A stretch of DNA of 64,000 bases, from contig CM029378.1 of NCBI GenBank assembly GCA_017165825.1, forward strand, positions 20,170,682 through 20,234,681. Direction: 5' to 3'. Made by a program: the position numbers and the translations under genes. Positions within the stretch are counted from its first letter, which is position 1. The number at the start of each line of letters is the position of its first letter. This document shows positions 32,977 through 43,949 of this stretch, piece after piece. The notes below the pieces were generated by a model. The model did no database searches. It saw nothing but the letters and a program-made list of their open reading frames with translations, and was not told where the DNA came from. Source of the DNA: Hepsetus odoe (Eukaryota; Chordata; Actinopteri; Characiformes; Hepsetidae).

Positions 32977-35323
32977 CCGCGATCCGCCAGCGGAGAAAGC
33001 GCCGCGCGCAGCTGATAGCGGGAACACGGCCAGCGCGAATCACAACAAGAGGTTGGTAGCAAACGCGCCTTGCCTTGTTCAACGCGAAAGCACGACGCCC
33101 ACCGCGCCGCAACACGAAAGCACGGCGCCCACCGTGCCGCAACGTGAAAGCACGGCGTTCACCGCGCCGCAACGCGAAAGCACAGCGCCCACCGCGCCAC
33201 AACGCGAAAGCACGGCGTTCACCGCGCCGCAACGCGACAGCACGCCGCCCACCGAGAGGAATGCAAAGAAGGCCGCCCGCAACAAGAGAAGCAAGGCAGT
33301 GGCAAAGAAGGCAGTTCCTGACATAGAGCGCAGGAGGATGGTGGAGACCACTTCCTGCATCGTGCAACCGGGGAGGTCGACCAAGAAAGCCCTTTGCAGC
33401 AAGGAAAGCGGCATCAAGAAGTCGACCCCCAAACCCAGCACCACTAAGCCATCTGCTACACAGAAAGCAGAGAAGGAGCAGCTCCAGGTTAGTGGGAAGT
33501 TTAGAAGGAAAGTTCGGGTGCAAAGGAGAATTGAACATGAGGCTGCGGTAACCATTCAGGCACAGGTGAGGAAGCAATTGAGCAAAAAATACTACCAGAA
33601 GCTATTGTGGGCAGCCAGGACTGTCCAGCGATATTACCGAGCTAATAAGATGATGAAGCTTGAAATGAAGTCTTTGCAGGAGAAACGGAAGGCTGCTGTT
33701 GTTCTGCAAGCCGCATTCCGAGGGATGAAGACCAGACAGGCTCTGAAACAGAAGCACCATGCTGCTACGGTGATACAATGTGCTTACAGGGCTCACTGTG
33801 ATCGGACACGATGCATCCAGGCAGCTTTTAGGGGTTTTTCTGTTCGAAAGAATGTTGCTGCAATGCACAAAGCTGCCACCATGATTCAGGCTGTAGTAAG
33901 AATGCACCAGCAAAGATTGGTTTTCAAGAAGCAGTGCTGGGCAGCAAGTGTTCTCCAGAGGAGGTTCAGAAGGTGGAAGCTTGGGCATCAACAAAAGCAG
34001 AGGTATCAGCTGTTCAGGCATGCTGCAATTTGCTTGCAAAAGTCATTCAGAGGAAAGCAGGCAAGGGATCTGGCCAAACGGATCAGAGCTGCAAGGACAA
34101 TCCAATCTCACCTCAGAGATGAACAAATCAGCTACATGAATGTTCAGATCACTGAACAGGAGGGGTTGGTGACAGAGCTCTACCAGCAGCTGATGGCGAA
34201 AGAAGCCTCGATGCTACAGGTGAATGCCTCGGTCACGAATGAAGGGTTGAAACGCAAGGAAAGGATCACCTATCTGCTTCCTCAGCTGGAGAGGACCAAA
34301 GGACTCGTGTCCAGTTGCCAAAGGGAGATCGAAGCCATGGAAACAGAAAGAAAAGCCCTGGCTCAAGACAAAGGTGAGCTTCAAGGAAGGAGCGTGAAAT
34401 TCAGAGAGGAGAGAGAGGTCTCTAGAATACAGCTGCAAGCTGTGACGGCTGTCCAAAGAGAAGGGCTGGAAAGAACGGATGAACAGAGGGACCAAACTGT
34501 ATGCCAGCCAAGGAGGAGAGTTGAGACTCCAACCATTCAGGAGAAGCTGGAAGCTAAAATAGCCACTATGGAAGAACAACTGAATCAGACCACAGCAGAG
34601 CTGAGAAGGGTGCAGGACCACAACGTTGCTCTGCAGGCTGAACTGAGAGAAGCCCAAAGTAAGGCCAGTAAGCTCAGCGAGCTAGAGAAGCAGGTTAGTG
34701 GTATGGAAGCAAGATTGGCGATCTTCGAATCTCGACTTCCTCCACAGACACCAGTGCATGCTGGGACCCTGGTGATTAACGCCAGCGCGGAGCAGCTGAA
34801 GAACAGTCTGATGGAGAAGCCGGGAAAAATTCCAGAGGTTGAACAGCAGCAAGATGACTCCCCACCTTTAGTTCACCCTCCGAGTTCAGCAGACTCGGAA
34901 CAAGGCGGTTCGTGGAGGAGTCCAAGTGGAACTTCTCGTAGTGGAACCAGGAGCTGGGATGCTGCCTCACTGAGCTCCAAGCAGCAGGGAAGTATGACCG
35001 AGAGGAGGAAGGAGCCAAAAGACATCAGCAATGACCTGTCTCAGTTTAAGGAAGTGAACGACAGCTTCTGTACTGTGGATTCTGTGATAAGAGACGTGAA
35101 GAACAAAGAAGGCAAGGGTTGGAAACAGGGTTCGGACTATGTGAAAAAGACTTCCTCTTTGATCCCTTTAAGACCTGTGTTTAGCTCTCTTTCAGGTTCC
35201 GCCAAGGCGAGGCGTTCCACTGAATCAGGCGATTCCTCCAGTGACTCTAGGGTCGGGTTCAGGCACCAGTCGAAAAGATGGACTGAACTGCTGGGATTCC
35301 CCTCACCACCGCCAGCTGCCTGA
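32897..35323 (+). CDS. IQ-motif and coiled-coil protein, captured cargo of an LTR element
   Basis: This frame is open from 32897 to the TGA at 35321-35323 and has no intron. No ATG occurs until 33338, so it was either fused to the gag-like start upstream or initiates at 33338 (about 661 codons). Counting residues from 33053: six decapeptide repeats (9-68), a basic Lys/Arg-rich linker (70-155), about nine IQ-like motifs (160-357; for example A-A-V-V-L-Q-A-A-F-R-G-M-K and A-A-T-V-I-Q-C-A-Y-R-A-H), a long heptad-rich coiled coil (360-600; L-E-A-K-I-A-T-M-E-E-Q-L), and a Ser/Gly-rich tail (600-756). IQ motifs bind calmodulin or myosin light chains. Their spacing and wording resemble the ASPM spindle protein repeats; the coiled coil I cannot place. 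It has neither motor nor calponin domain. Sequence is markedly CpG-rich before about 33480 and less so after. Function in the element is unknown. Confidence 0.78.
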   Translation, partial: RLALCNAEARRQPRRQQLNTEAPHASNRDPPAEKAPRAADSGNTASANHNKRLVANAPCLVQRESTTPTAPQHESTAPTVPQRESTAFTAPQRESTAPTAPQRESTAFTAPQRDSTPPTERNAKKAARNKRSKAVAKKAVPDIERRRMVETTSCIVQPGRSTKKALCSKESGIKKSTPKPSTTKPSATQKAEKEQLQVSGKFRRKVRVQRRIEHEAAVTIQAQVRKQLSKKYYQKLLWAARTVQRYYRANKMMKLEMKSLQEKRKAAVVLQAAFRGMKTRQALKQKHHAATVIQCAYRAHCDRTRCIQAAFRGFSVRKNVAAMHKAATMIQAVVRMHQQRLVFKKQCWAASVLQRRFRRWKLGHQQKQRYQLFRHAAICLQKSFRGKQARDLAKRIRAARTIQSHLRDEQISYMNVQITEQEGLVTELYQQLMAKEASMLQVNASVTNEGLKRKERITYLLPQLERTKGLVSSCQREIEAMETERKALAQDKGELQGRSVKFREEREVSRIQLQAVTAVQREGLERTDEQRDQTVCQPRRRVETPTIQEKLEAKIATMEEQLNQTTAELRRVQDHNVALQAELREAQSKASKLSELEKQVSGMEARLAIFESRLPPQTPVHAGTLVINASAEQLKNSLMEKPGKIPEVEQQQDDSPPLVHPPSSADSEQGGSWRSPSGTSRSGTRSWDAASLSSKQQGSMTERRKEPKDISNDLSQFKEVNDSFCTVDSVIRDVKNKEGKGWKQGSDYVKKTSSLIPLRPVFSSLSGSAKARRSTESGDSSSDSRVGFRHQSKRWTELLGFPSPPPAA
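33076..33255 (+). repeat. Six 30-bp coding tandem repeats (decapeptide)
   Basis: Each unit encodes a variant of Q-R-E-S-T-A-P-T-A-P (second-position H, R-D, or F for P occur). The DNA is rich in CpG (CAACGCGAAAGCACGGCG). It lies between the gag-like segment and the IQ block. Confidence 0.93.
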
Positions 35324-35472
35324 CAAGGCTGGTCGGGGGCCCTTTTTATAATTTTTGTGGACCTGACCGTATGTCCTGACAAGGGACTTTTGTTTTGTTG
35401 TTTTGGCCTCCCCCCGGAGGTTCGGCTATGTTTTAGCGCTTCGGGAGCCGCGCCTTTGGGGGGGGGGGGTTC
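35324..35472 (+). other. 3' untranslated region and G-rich tract before the right LTR
   Basis: After the stop codon come about 130 bp with GGAGGTTCGGCTATG and GGGAGCCGCGCCTTT, then about 13 G residues and TTC directly before TGTCAC. The G-run is the probable polypurine tract, though it is separated from the LTR by TTC, as happens in some fish gypsy elements. Confidence 0.6.
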
Positions 35473-35622
35473 TGTCACAAGTGGGGTGTTTTGGGCACGC
35501 TAGAGGGCGCTCTCTGTCACAGAGAGCTCTCTGTCCTTGTTTTTGTAAGTGTGACTAATAAAAGTATGTTCCTAACTCCTGGCTCCGAGCTGACATCCCT
35601 CCGGTACCCCGCCACCGTTACA
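35473..35622 (+). repeat. 3' LTR of the IQ-cargo element, internally deleted
   Basis: It has the first 42-bp unit intact (35473-35514), then TGTCACA, a 14-bp perfect palindrome CAGAGAGCTCTCTG, and the last ~88 bp of the LTR (CCTTGTTTTTG ... ACCGTTACA) with the AATAAA signal. About 315 bp are missing relative to the left LTR, including the other two U3 units, the TATA box and the transcript start. Confidence 0.88.
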
Positions 35623-35627
35623 TCATC
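35623..35627. other. Target site duplication, right (TCATC)
   Basis: Matches 32043-32047. Confidence 0.85.
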
Positions 35628-37804
35628 TCATAGTCTACTTGTGTTCTGTTTTGTCTTTTGTTTTTTTTTATTAATTAATTTGAACAGTTTACAAAACATC
35701 TGAATCAGATTTTAGAGCCAGTTGCATTTGTATCTATCCAGCGATGATCACAAATTAAATCATTTCTCATAAGAATCAGAGTAAAGAACAGACATTTACA
35801 ATTACTCGAGGCCCACCAATCTGGTTTGGTGGCAGAAGATCATGTAGAAGTTCCTGGTCCCTGACAACTCCCGTTGCCCCACATTTTTGCTGTTTTAGCT
35901 GTCAACACAGTCAGCCATCAGGTTAGTCATGAAGGACCAAAGGACCCTGAATGTACCTAAAGTAGCTCTGGTGCACTGGGAACTGAGATTGGATCTGTGG
36001 ACTAGTCTGAACTTTTGATGTTCATTTTGATGTTCTTAGTAACTTAAGCGATAGAAAACCTTTAAGGGTATAAAGAACCATCAAATACTATAAAGGTTTT
36101 GTAAACTGATAAAATGAATAAATAACAGTTAAAAGCTTCTGTTAAGGTTAAAGGTTCTTCATAGTCACACATCACCTTTACAATAATTGTTCTTCTAACT
36201 TAAATGGTTCTTCAAAACTGCATCCAAACCCTTTTTGTTAAAGTTTTTAACAGCAAAGCATATTGTGGGACTGATCTAAGTCTGTCACTCACCGTCATAT
36301 TGTAGCTCAAGACAGACAGCTCCAGTTCTTTACATGATTTTTTATGCTCTTCTCTGTATCTTGCCTAGGGCTTCTTGGCTTGTACTGCAATCCACAAAAA
36401 AAGGTCTTGCATTGTCTCAGTTTGCCTTGAGTGGAAAAGTTTTTATTTCTGTACATACTTCTTGACATTATAATAGGAGTCCGGCTCAAAGTGGAGAAAA
36501 CAACAAAGCTCACATTCTTAAGTAAATGATTTTTGAAAGTGTTATAATTTCTGCCATTCTTGAAGCTAAACAAATCATGAAGCACTGATAAGTGAGTGTA
36601 ATTGGATTATTTCAACATGTAATAATGACACCAGGGCAAACATGCAAGCATCTTTAAACAAGGAAGTGAAGGATTCTTGTATAAACACATGGTATACAGA
36701 TCCCTTTGGCCATATGAGTACAATCCACTCTGATTCTATTGATGTGTTTGTCAAAAATACACACCTGATTAAAATAACAAAAAAGTCTCACACTGAAGAT
36801 CTCTCATCAAGTAGGCGGTCCAGCTATTTGATGACGGCAAGATGCTGATGAATCTGTTTTGTTTTTGTGTCTAGATCCCTGGCTTCATTTATTTACATAT
36901 TCCAATTTTCCATCTCTATGAATTAGGTTGCCTGACCTTTTCTTATATGCATTTGTAGTCGCTCGTTGCGACTTGCTGGTCTACCTGCCAGCTTAGATCA
37001 TGTCAGAAGAGCTGACGTGAGTGGAGTTTATGGCTGTCATGCCAAACAGCCGCTTGATTGCCCCTCACCTCCGGCTTGGCCCCTCAGCTTCAGCACTTTC
37101 ACTTAACAAATACCTGTCTAGCTTCTAAATGACTCGCAGAAACCTGCACTTCAGAGAGCGGCTGTGCATGGAAGGGTGAACTGTAACTCAATTCATGAAG
37201 AAAAGGCAGAGTGGTGATCAGAAGTAAATGGAGTAGGTAAGGAAGGAAGAAAGAATAGAATTGGAGAGAGGAGCAAAAAGAGAAAAAGGGAGCAAGATTT
37301 ACTTTAAAATCACTGTGCTGTGGGTTGTTTAGTTCTCAAATGCACCAATTTAAATAGTCTATAGTAAAATGGATTAAAATTTTATTTATTTCTAAAGCTA
37401 TGTTAATACTATAGGTTATAGCCCTTATTTATCACTCACAGACATTTTTTGTAAATTGCAAATGAAATTGCTAAGGGCAGATTTGTTGTCATTTGTGAAC
37501 TGTTCCAAGATTTCACCTAAGAGCCTTGTCAACATCTCACTGAGACTGCAGATATGCAGAGTTAAGGTAAAAGCTAATTTCTAGGTCTACTGCAAAGTCC
37601 AAAGTGTGAAAAGTGTTCTCAGACTTTGAGCAGGGCTTCAGAACCAAACAATGCAAACGTCACTATTTCACTCCTCGCAACATCCCCAATCGAAAATACA
37701 TTGTGTAAAACATTAAATGCAGATCAAATCATTTAGACTTGAGTGAGACTTCAGTCCCATGATAACTTGACCCTCAGGACTAAAATAGGCTTGTGAAGTG
37801 ATCT
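35628..37804. other. Non-coding stretch
   Basis: No recognised gene or element. A relatively GC-rich, low-repeat patch lies at about 36955-37120 (GTCGCTCGTTGCGACTTGC) but gives no coding signature. Confidence 0.4.
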
Positions 37805-39985
37805 CAACTTCTTCTTCTTTTACCTGCTCCTGTTAGGGGTCACCAGTACGGATCAACCTTCTCCATTTATTCCTGTCTTCTGCATCTTCTGCCTTCAAAC
37901 CAACTGCCTGCATGTCTTCTCTCACGACATCCATAAACCTCCTCTTTGGCTTTTCTCCTCTTTCCTGGCAACTCCATCCTCAACATTTTTCTCCCAATAT
38001 AATTCTCATCTCTCTTCTAGAAATCCAAAGCAACACAACCTTGCTTATCTAACTTTGTTTCCAAAACTGCCCTCATACATATGCCCTCACAACAATCCCC
38101 TCATACATATCCTGAACTACTCTCACATACTTCTCTGTTACACCTGACTTCCTCATACAAAACCACAACTCCTCTCAATGCAGCCTGTCATTTGCTTTCC
38201 TCAAGTCCACAAAGGCACAATGGAACTTCTGACCTTTTCCGTACTTCTCCATTGCATCTCCAACATCGCATCTGTGGTGCACTTTCTCGGCATGAAACCA
38301 TACTGCTGTTCACTAATCATCATGTCTTTTCTTAACCTAGCTTCCACAACTTTTTCCCATAACTTCATGATGTGGCTGATCAACTTCATCCCTCTGTAGT
38401 TACTACAGCTCTGTGTATCACCCTGATTCTTAAAAATCGGTACCAGTGCTTTGTCTCCACTCCTCTGGCATCCTTTCACTTTCCAAGATTGTGTTAAACA
38501 ATCTGGTCAGAAACTCAATTGCCATTTCCCCTAAACACCTCCATGCTTCCAATGGTATGTCATCTGGAACAACAGCCTTTCCATTCTTCATCCTCTTAAT
38601 CACTGCCCTTACTTCCATCTTGAGATTTGCTTCACTTCCTGGTTCACTATCATCACATCATCAAGTCTTCTCTCTCATTCTCTTCATTCAACAGCTGCTC
38701 AAAGTACTCCTTCCATCTGCTCAACATACTCTGTTCATTTGTGAGAACGTTTCCATTTCAATTGCCCTGACCTGTGGCACATCTTTCCCAGCTCTGTCTC
38801 TCTGTCAAGCCAATTGATATTGGTCCTTTTCTCGCCCTTTACTGTCCAACCTCTTATTCAGTTCACCAAACACCTTATCTTTAGCCTTTTCCTCACCCTG
38901 CGCTTCATCTCCTTGTACTTCTGTCTACTTTCTTCATTTCTCTGACTATCCCCCTTCTTCTTTACTTGCCTCTTCTTCTGTATACACTCCTGGACCTCTG
39001 GGTTCCACAACCAGGTTTCCTAATCCTCCTTCTTCCTTCCAGATGTCACACAGGTACCTTCCTTGATGTCTGCCTTACCACTTCTGTGGTAGTTTCCCAA
39101 CAATCCAGCAGTTCTTCAACACCTCCCAGTGCCCTTGTTAACTCCTGCCTGAATTCTACCTTGCGGCCCTCCTTCTTTAGCTTCCACCACTAATCCACCT
39201 GTGTGCATCATCTCTTATAAGTCACCCTGTGCTCCTCCCTTTTCTTAAAATAAGTATTAACTACATCCATTTCCATCCTTTTCACAAAATCTACAACAAT
39301 CTGACCTTCAGTATTCCTCTCCTTGAGACCATATCTACCCATCACCTCTGTTCCTTTCACCAACATGACCATTTAAATCTGCACCAATCACCACTCTCTC
39401 CCTTGGGTACACTCTCTATCACTTCAACTAACTCATTTCAGAATTCTTCTCACAACCATCTTGTGGGACATAAGCACTAAGTACATTAATTATCACACCT
39501 TCAGCTTCCAGCTTCAAACTCATAACCCTATCTGACACCCTCTTCACCTCCAAAATACTTTCATAATCTTGTTACAGGATAACACCTACCTCATTCTTAC
39601 TTCCAGCCACGCCTTGGTAAAACAATTTAAACCCTTCCTCCAATACACCTGACCTAACAACCCTTCAATCTAGTCTCTTACACACACAAAATTTCAACCT
39701 TTCTTCTCACCCTCATATCAGCTCTCTCCTTTTATGCTGTCATGCGGTCATGCTGCCAACATTCAAAGTTCCTACCCTCACTTCCATTCTCCTCCACTTC
39801 CTTCTCTCCTCCTGCCTCTGGACATGCTTTCCTCCTCTACTTCTTATTCTCCTCTGGCGAACAGTAGCCCAATTGGGCAAAGGTTTTACAGCGGATGCCT
39901 AATGTAACCCTTCCCATTTATCTGGGCTTGGGACTGGCACAAAGAAATACACATGACATGTGCATCCCTAGTAGCTGGGTTGTAA
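37805..39985 (-). mobile_element. RTE-like LINE, copy 2, both ends kept, RT core deleted
   Basis: The minus strand parallels copy 1 from its 5' end (near 39985, with GGGATGCACATGTCATGTGT ... AATGGGAAGGGTTAC) to its 3' tail (near 37806, AGAAGAAGAAG). In the interior it jumps from the block before the YADD segment (TAGTTCAGGATATGTATGAG-like) to the C-terminal block (AGGAAAGAGGAGAAAAGCC), so the catalytic aspartates are gone. Endonuclease and RT-finger pieces remain in broken frames. Non-functional. Confidence 0.82.
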
Positions 39986-41954
39986 AAGTGATCTGAACAA
40001 AGAGAGGAATCTATCATGTTAATGAATTTGTCTCTTGACAGTGACATTATTTCAGTTTTAGTGAACTGATTCATTCAAACTATCTGTTTTAATGGGCTGA
40101 ATATCTTTTGCGCTGTTTCATCAGTGTTTGGTAAGGCTTTGCTATGTTCTGTCTTTTCTTCTCGAAGGACAAATGAAACAATTGTGACTATTGAACCTCT
40201 ACTCCATAACCTGAAACCTATCAAGAATTAATAAGCTCTTCTACGGCACATAAACTCCAGTCTCACTGTAGTAATTTTACAAGATAATGGATTATTCTAA
40301 ACCATTTTCATTTTTGTTGTGGCATGTACATTTTGTTCAAACTTGCACCTGTTTTTGTCTATATCCAACATGCAGCATGTTTGCTTTTAAATATTAATCC
40401 AGAGAAATTATTAAATTGGTTCAAGATTAAGGAGAGACATAGAACACTCAAATCATGCTCCTTAGCCAATACTTCAGCTATAAATTTTAGACGTGATACC
40501 ATCAACTTAACCCTGTATTACTGGAAACTAAGCCTTCACTATCTTGGGATTTGACTCAAGATTTCCGTGTCATGATTTAAGACTTACTTGTTTTTTCCAA
40601 TTCAATGTCCTGTTCCCATCTCTGATGTAAATACAATTAGAATTCATGATCATTATCATAATATCATTTTACACTTTCAGGGACACTGAACTTTAATGTT
40701 ATATACAATGATCTCTGTGTTTATACAAAAAAGCTAACAGCTGGCTGTGGATTTGGCCTCAGGGCATCATAGCCTGTACATTCAGTCAACCGTGGTAAAA
40801 CTGAGACAGGCAGCTTGAGTAGGCCATGCAAAAGTAGTAGCTGTCCAAATGTAGGGTGGTATGATATGGGGGAGAGAACAGGGAATACCCAGAGGAAAAC
40901 AAATGCCACAGTATTTTACACAACATCCAGGACACTACCATAGACCATGCAGTCAACAATAGCCTAAGTATGGCAGGATAGTTCAATCTCACCTTTTGCG
41001 GTGTCAGTGATACACATTTTGGAAAATTCATATTTAGAAAACAAGGCATTTAGCATATAATACAAGTAGATTTATGAATGAATGCAGGTGTGCACAGCAT
41101 ATACAAAGTTGGTGGTCTTTACCTCCATGCAAAAGCTTGGAGAACCTGGTGGTGGAGAATGGTCGACCTGCTGTCTGAAAAAATTAACAAAAGTGGTTGC
41201 ATTTTATTTTATAAAAGATACAGTTACAATATTGCTACCTAATTAGCACAACTGTGTTCTAGAAGAGTCCAACAAGAAGCCTATTGAGAAACAAGTAATG
41301 GACTGAACAGGGGATCACTACACATAAAGGCTCCACCTGTGCCAAAATTGCTTCTTTCTCATTAAATGCACTGAGAAGGCAGCTGACACTTGATGAGGTG
41401 GTAATAGAAACTACTGGTACCGTTCTTTCTTACAACCCACCACTAGAAATGTTGACCAACCACAGAGAAAACAATCAAGAATTTTGTTGAAGCCAAGCCA
41501 GCTTGGTTAAATTTTGCCCTATAGTTGGAAATGTTCCAAAGAATTTATACTATTTTGCATGTCTTTGATTAAGACTTATTTTCAGAACTTTGCTCAGGAA
41601 CTTGGAAATACAAAAGCTACTGCTACACACAGTACCATATGTTCAGTGGGGTGAGAAGTAAATTACTGAATACATTAAAATTAATATATTTGTAACAAAA
41701 TCAATTGAATTGCAAAATTAACCTAATCTGAACATTTTTTTATTACTGTAGTCTGATTTATTAATCAGACATCAAAAATATAAAAAATCTTTGAACATCT
41801 CAAAAGACTAAAATGCAAGCAAAAAGCATGCATTATCTAAGAAAAAAAGATAAATCATTTTTTAAAATGGAAAAAACTACAAATTACTATTGAAAAAGTA
41901 ATAGCATAGTTTACCATCATATTTTTAAAATTACCATATTACAAAGGCATAATC
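39986..41954. other. Non-coding stretch
   Basis: AT-rich; I see no gene, RNA or repeat family to report. Confidence 0.45.
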
Positions 41955-42143
41955 AGAACCTCTGCCTTTAACCCATACATATTGCAGCAGGGTGTAACTA
42001 TATATAGCACCCAGGGAGCAGTGATGGGGACAGCACCTGGGTCAAGGGTATGTCAGGGCAACCTACTGGTCCAGGTTTCAAACCCACCCTCTTCCACTTT
42101 TTAGGCCTTGTCCCTAACCACTAGGCTACCGCTGCACCACTGA
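41955..42143 (-). repeat. tRNA-derived SINE, family I, diverged
   Basis: On the minus strand: GCAGCGGTAGCCTAGTGGTT (A box), GGGTTTGAAACCTGGACC (degenerate B box), AGTAGGTTGCCCTGACATAC and the body to about 41955. The strict tail is missing. Confidence 0.8.
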
Positions 42144-43127
42144 TCCTAACAACATCCAATCCATTTTTATCCATCACTTATGCATTGCTGTTTTTTATTT
42201 TTAAATGGTGAATGTCAGTGGTTTCCAGGCTATTCATCATTCCTCAACCCACATGAGGAATTCTTCTAGGCTTGGAGGAGAAAAATGAATTATCTCCACC
42301 TCCAAACACAGATGGCTTTATATATGGTTGTAGATGCTGGTTGAGAGGAAGGTTTTTGTCTGTTCAAAAAAAGATATTAAGCATTTATTATTTCAAAGTT
42401 TCCACAGCGATCAAAGAGATAATGTGTTGTGAGAAGTCAGTTTACTAACTTTGTAATTGCACTTAAGAGTATTGAGGGTTTAATCGATCTATACAACAGA
42501 CACTGAAACACATGCTGACACAATTCACATTTGTTGATAAAATATGAGTCTTGATAAACTGTATCCTTTTCACTTGGCTATGAACACTTCACACTCATCC
42601 TTTGCATGCAAAAGTTGTACAAAAGGTCAAGGGCTCAGCTGTGACTGAAGATCTGTCCAAACGAATGGTTGGCAAATAAGAAGTAAAGGACGGGGAGAAA
42701 GAGAGAGAGGAAAATGTAAAGGTCACAGAATATTTGACATGTGGGCTAATGGTATGCAGCTTCAACTTAACAAGTCTTCTGGCATTGATAATACAGATGT
42801 TTAGGAATAAAAAAGAGTGAATACTACACAACACATTATACAGTACTGCACATTACTCTACCATATACCTGTGTTTTGGAAGTCTGTGGAAGACCTCTTC
42901 ACCCTTCCTCAACCCTAACGATAAATCGTGAGCATCTTAGCAGAAGTTGTATGATCTCTCCCTCAAGAAACAGTTGTTTCTGTTGCTCCACTGGGTGTGA
43001 AAACTGGTTATGAGAACACTGTAGTGTCTGGCTGCTGCATATTCTTTACACACGACCATCATCACTTTTTAAGAACCCTCACTTTAGATAGAAATGTTGA
43101 CTGACCCACTTAACTCAACTTAACTTG
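42144..43127. other. Non-coding stretch
   Basis: No recognised gene or repeat family. Confidence 0.45.
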
Positions 43128-43355
43128 GGGTGGTGGTGGCCTAGTGGATAGGTAGTTGGCCCCAGAACCAGAAGATCATGGGTTCAAATCCCAGACCAGT
43201 AGGTTGCCCTGAGGTACCCTTGAGCAAGGTATTGTCCCCATCACTACTCCCTTGGGGGCTTTAAATAGCTGACCCCTGCTGTATGGGTGAAAAGCAGAGG
43301 TTGAATTTAGTTGTGGCTTGCTGTGCATTGTTTCACAATGACAAAAACAGTCCCC
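43128..43355 (+). repeat. tRNA-derived SINE, family I
   Basis: GGTGGTGGCCTAGTGGATAG (A box), GGTTCAAATCC (B box), AGGTTGCCCTGAGGTACCCT, CTTGAGCAAGGTATTGTCC and a TTTCACAATGACA tail. The following ~200 bp are shared with the sequence after the SINE at 50140 (see 43367-43575). Confidence 0.88.
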
Positions 43356-43366
43356 TGCACTTAAAG

Positions 43367-43575
43367 AACCAGGATGGTTAAATTCTGTCTGTAGTAAGAT
43401 GTGCTACAATATGAATATTATCTTATATTAAAATGTCTTTCACAGGGCTTGTAGACATCATTGTGTTCATGGTCTCAGAAAACCAAATCAGCCTCTGCAC
43501 ACAGGACCACATGTTTAGTTGGGTTAGATTTGTTTGAAATGTAGTCAGTAAGTGAATACAAATTACATGACAATT
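43367..43575 (+). repeat. Post-SINE flank shared with 50427-50545
   Basis: Blocks AACCAGGATGGTTAAATTCT, GTCTGTAGTAAGAT, CTCAGAAAACCAAATC, CCACATGTTTAGTTGGG and ACATGACAATT occur in the same order in both places. This copy has about 76 extra bases after TAAGAT. Confidence 0.88.
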
Positions 43576-43949
43576 TCTGTAATTAGAAAGTGTTACAATT
43601 AAAAACTGTCAGATGAAAACATGCATTTCCTCCATGTAAATGAAGGGCATCACATATGATTTATAATTGCTTCATTCTTCACAGTAATTATAAGGCAACA
43701 CTGTGATGTGAGACTATTTATCATTTTGCTCTCATTACAGCCTTGCAGTTTTTTCCCACGTTTGTATGCAATCATTATCTATAACGCTATGTAATCAGTG
43801 GAGGTTTTTTGCATTGCTTCCAACGTTCTCCCTAGCTTGGTTATGCCTTCTTCCACATACCATCTTGGCCTTATCACACAAATTTTTCCAATATTGACTA
43901 AAACTTGCTCCAGACACTTGCTTACACTTGCTTACAAATGGCTGCTAAT

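Larger units (their letters stand above)
32048..35622 (+). mobile_element. LTR retrotransposon-like unit carrying an IQ-motif/coiled-coil gene instead of pol
   Basis: A 3575-bp unit: left LTR 465 bp, internal region 2960 bp, right LTR 150 bp, bounded by a TCATC duplication. The left LTR has TG...CA ends, TATTTAA and AATAAA. The site just inside the left LTR is complementary to the predicted transcript start, and a G-run precedes the right LTR. The internal region encodes no RT, protease or integrase. It holds a broken gag-like start, a decapeptide repeat, nine IQ-like motifs, a coiled coil and a Ser-rich tail. I infer a non-autonomous Ty3/gypsy-type element that captured host cDNA. Alternatively it could be a processed gene trapped between LTRs by rearrangement, but the precise target duplication argues against that. 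Confidence 0.82.

Noticed and set aside
32215..33577. Minus-strand frames of 270 and 223 codons over the cargo element
   Set aside because: Antisense readings of the LTR, gag-like segment and CpG-rich decapeptide repeats. They show only repetitive Arg/Ala/Phe patterns.
32897..35323. Cargo gene as an ordinary host myosin or ASPM gene
   Set aside because: No motor or calponin domain, no introns, and it sits exactly between LTR-like ends with a target duplication.
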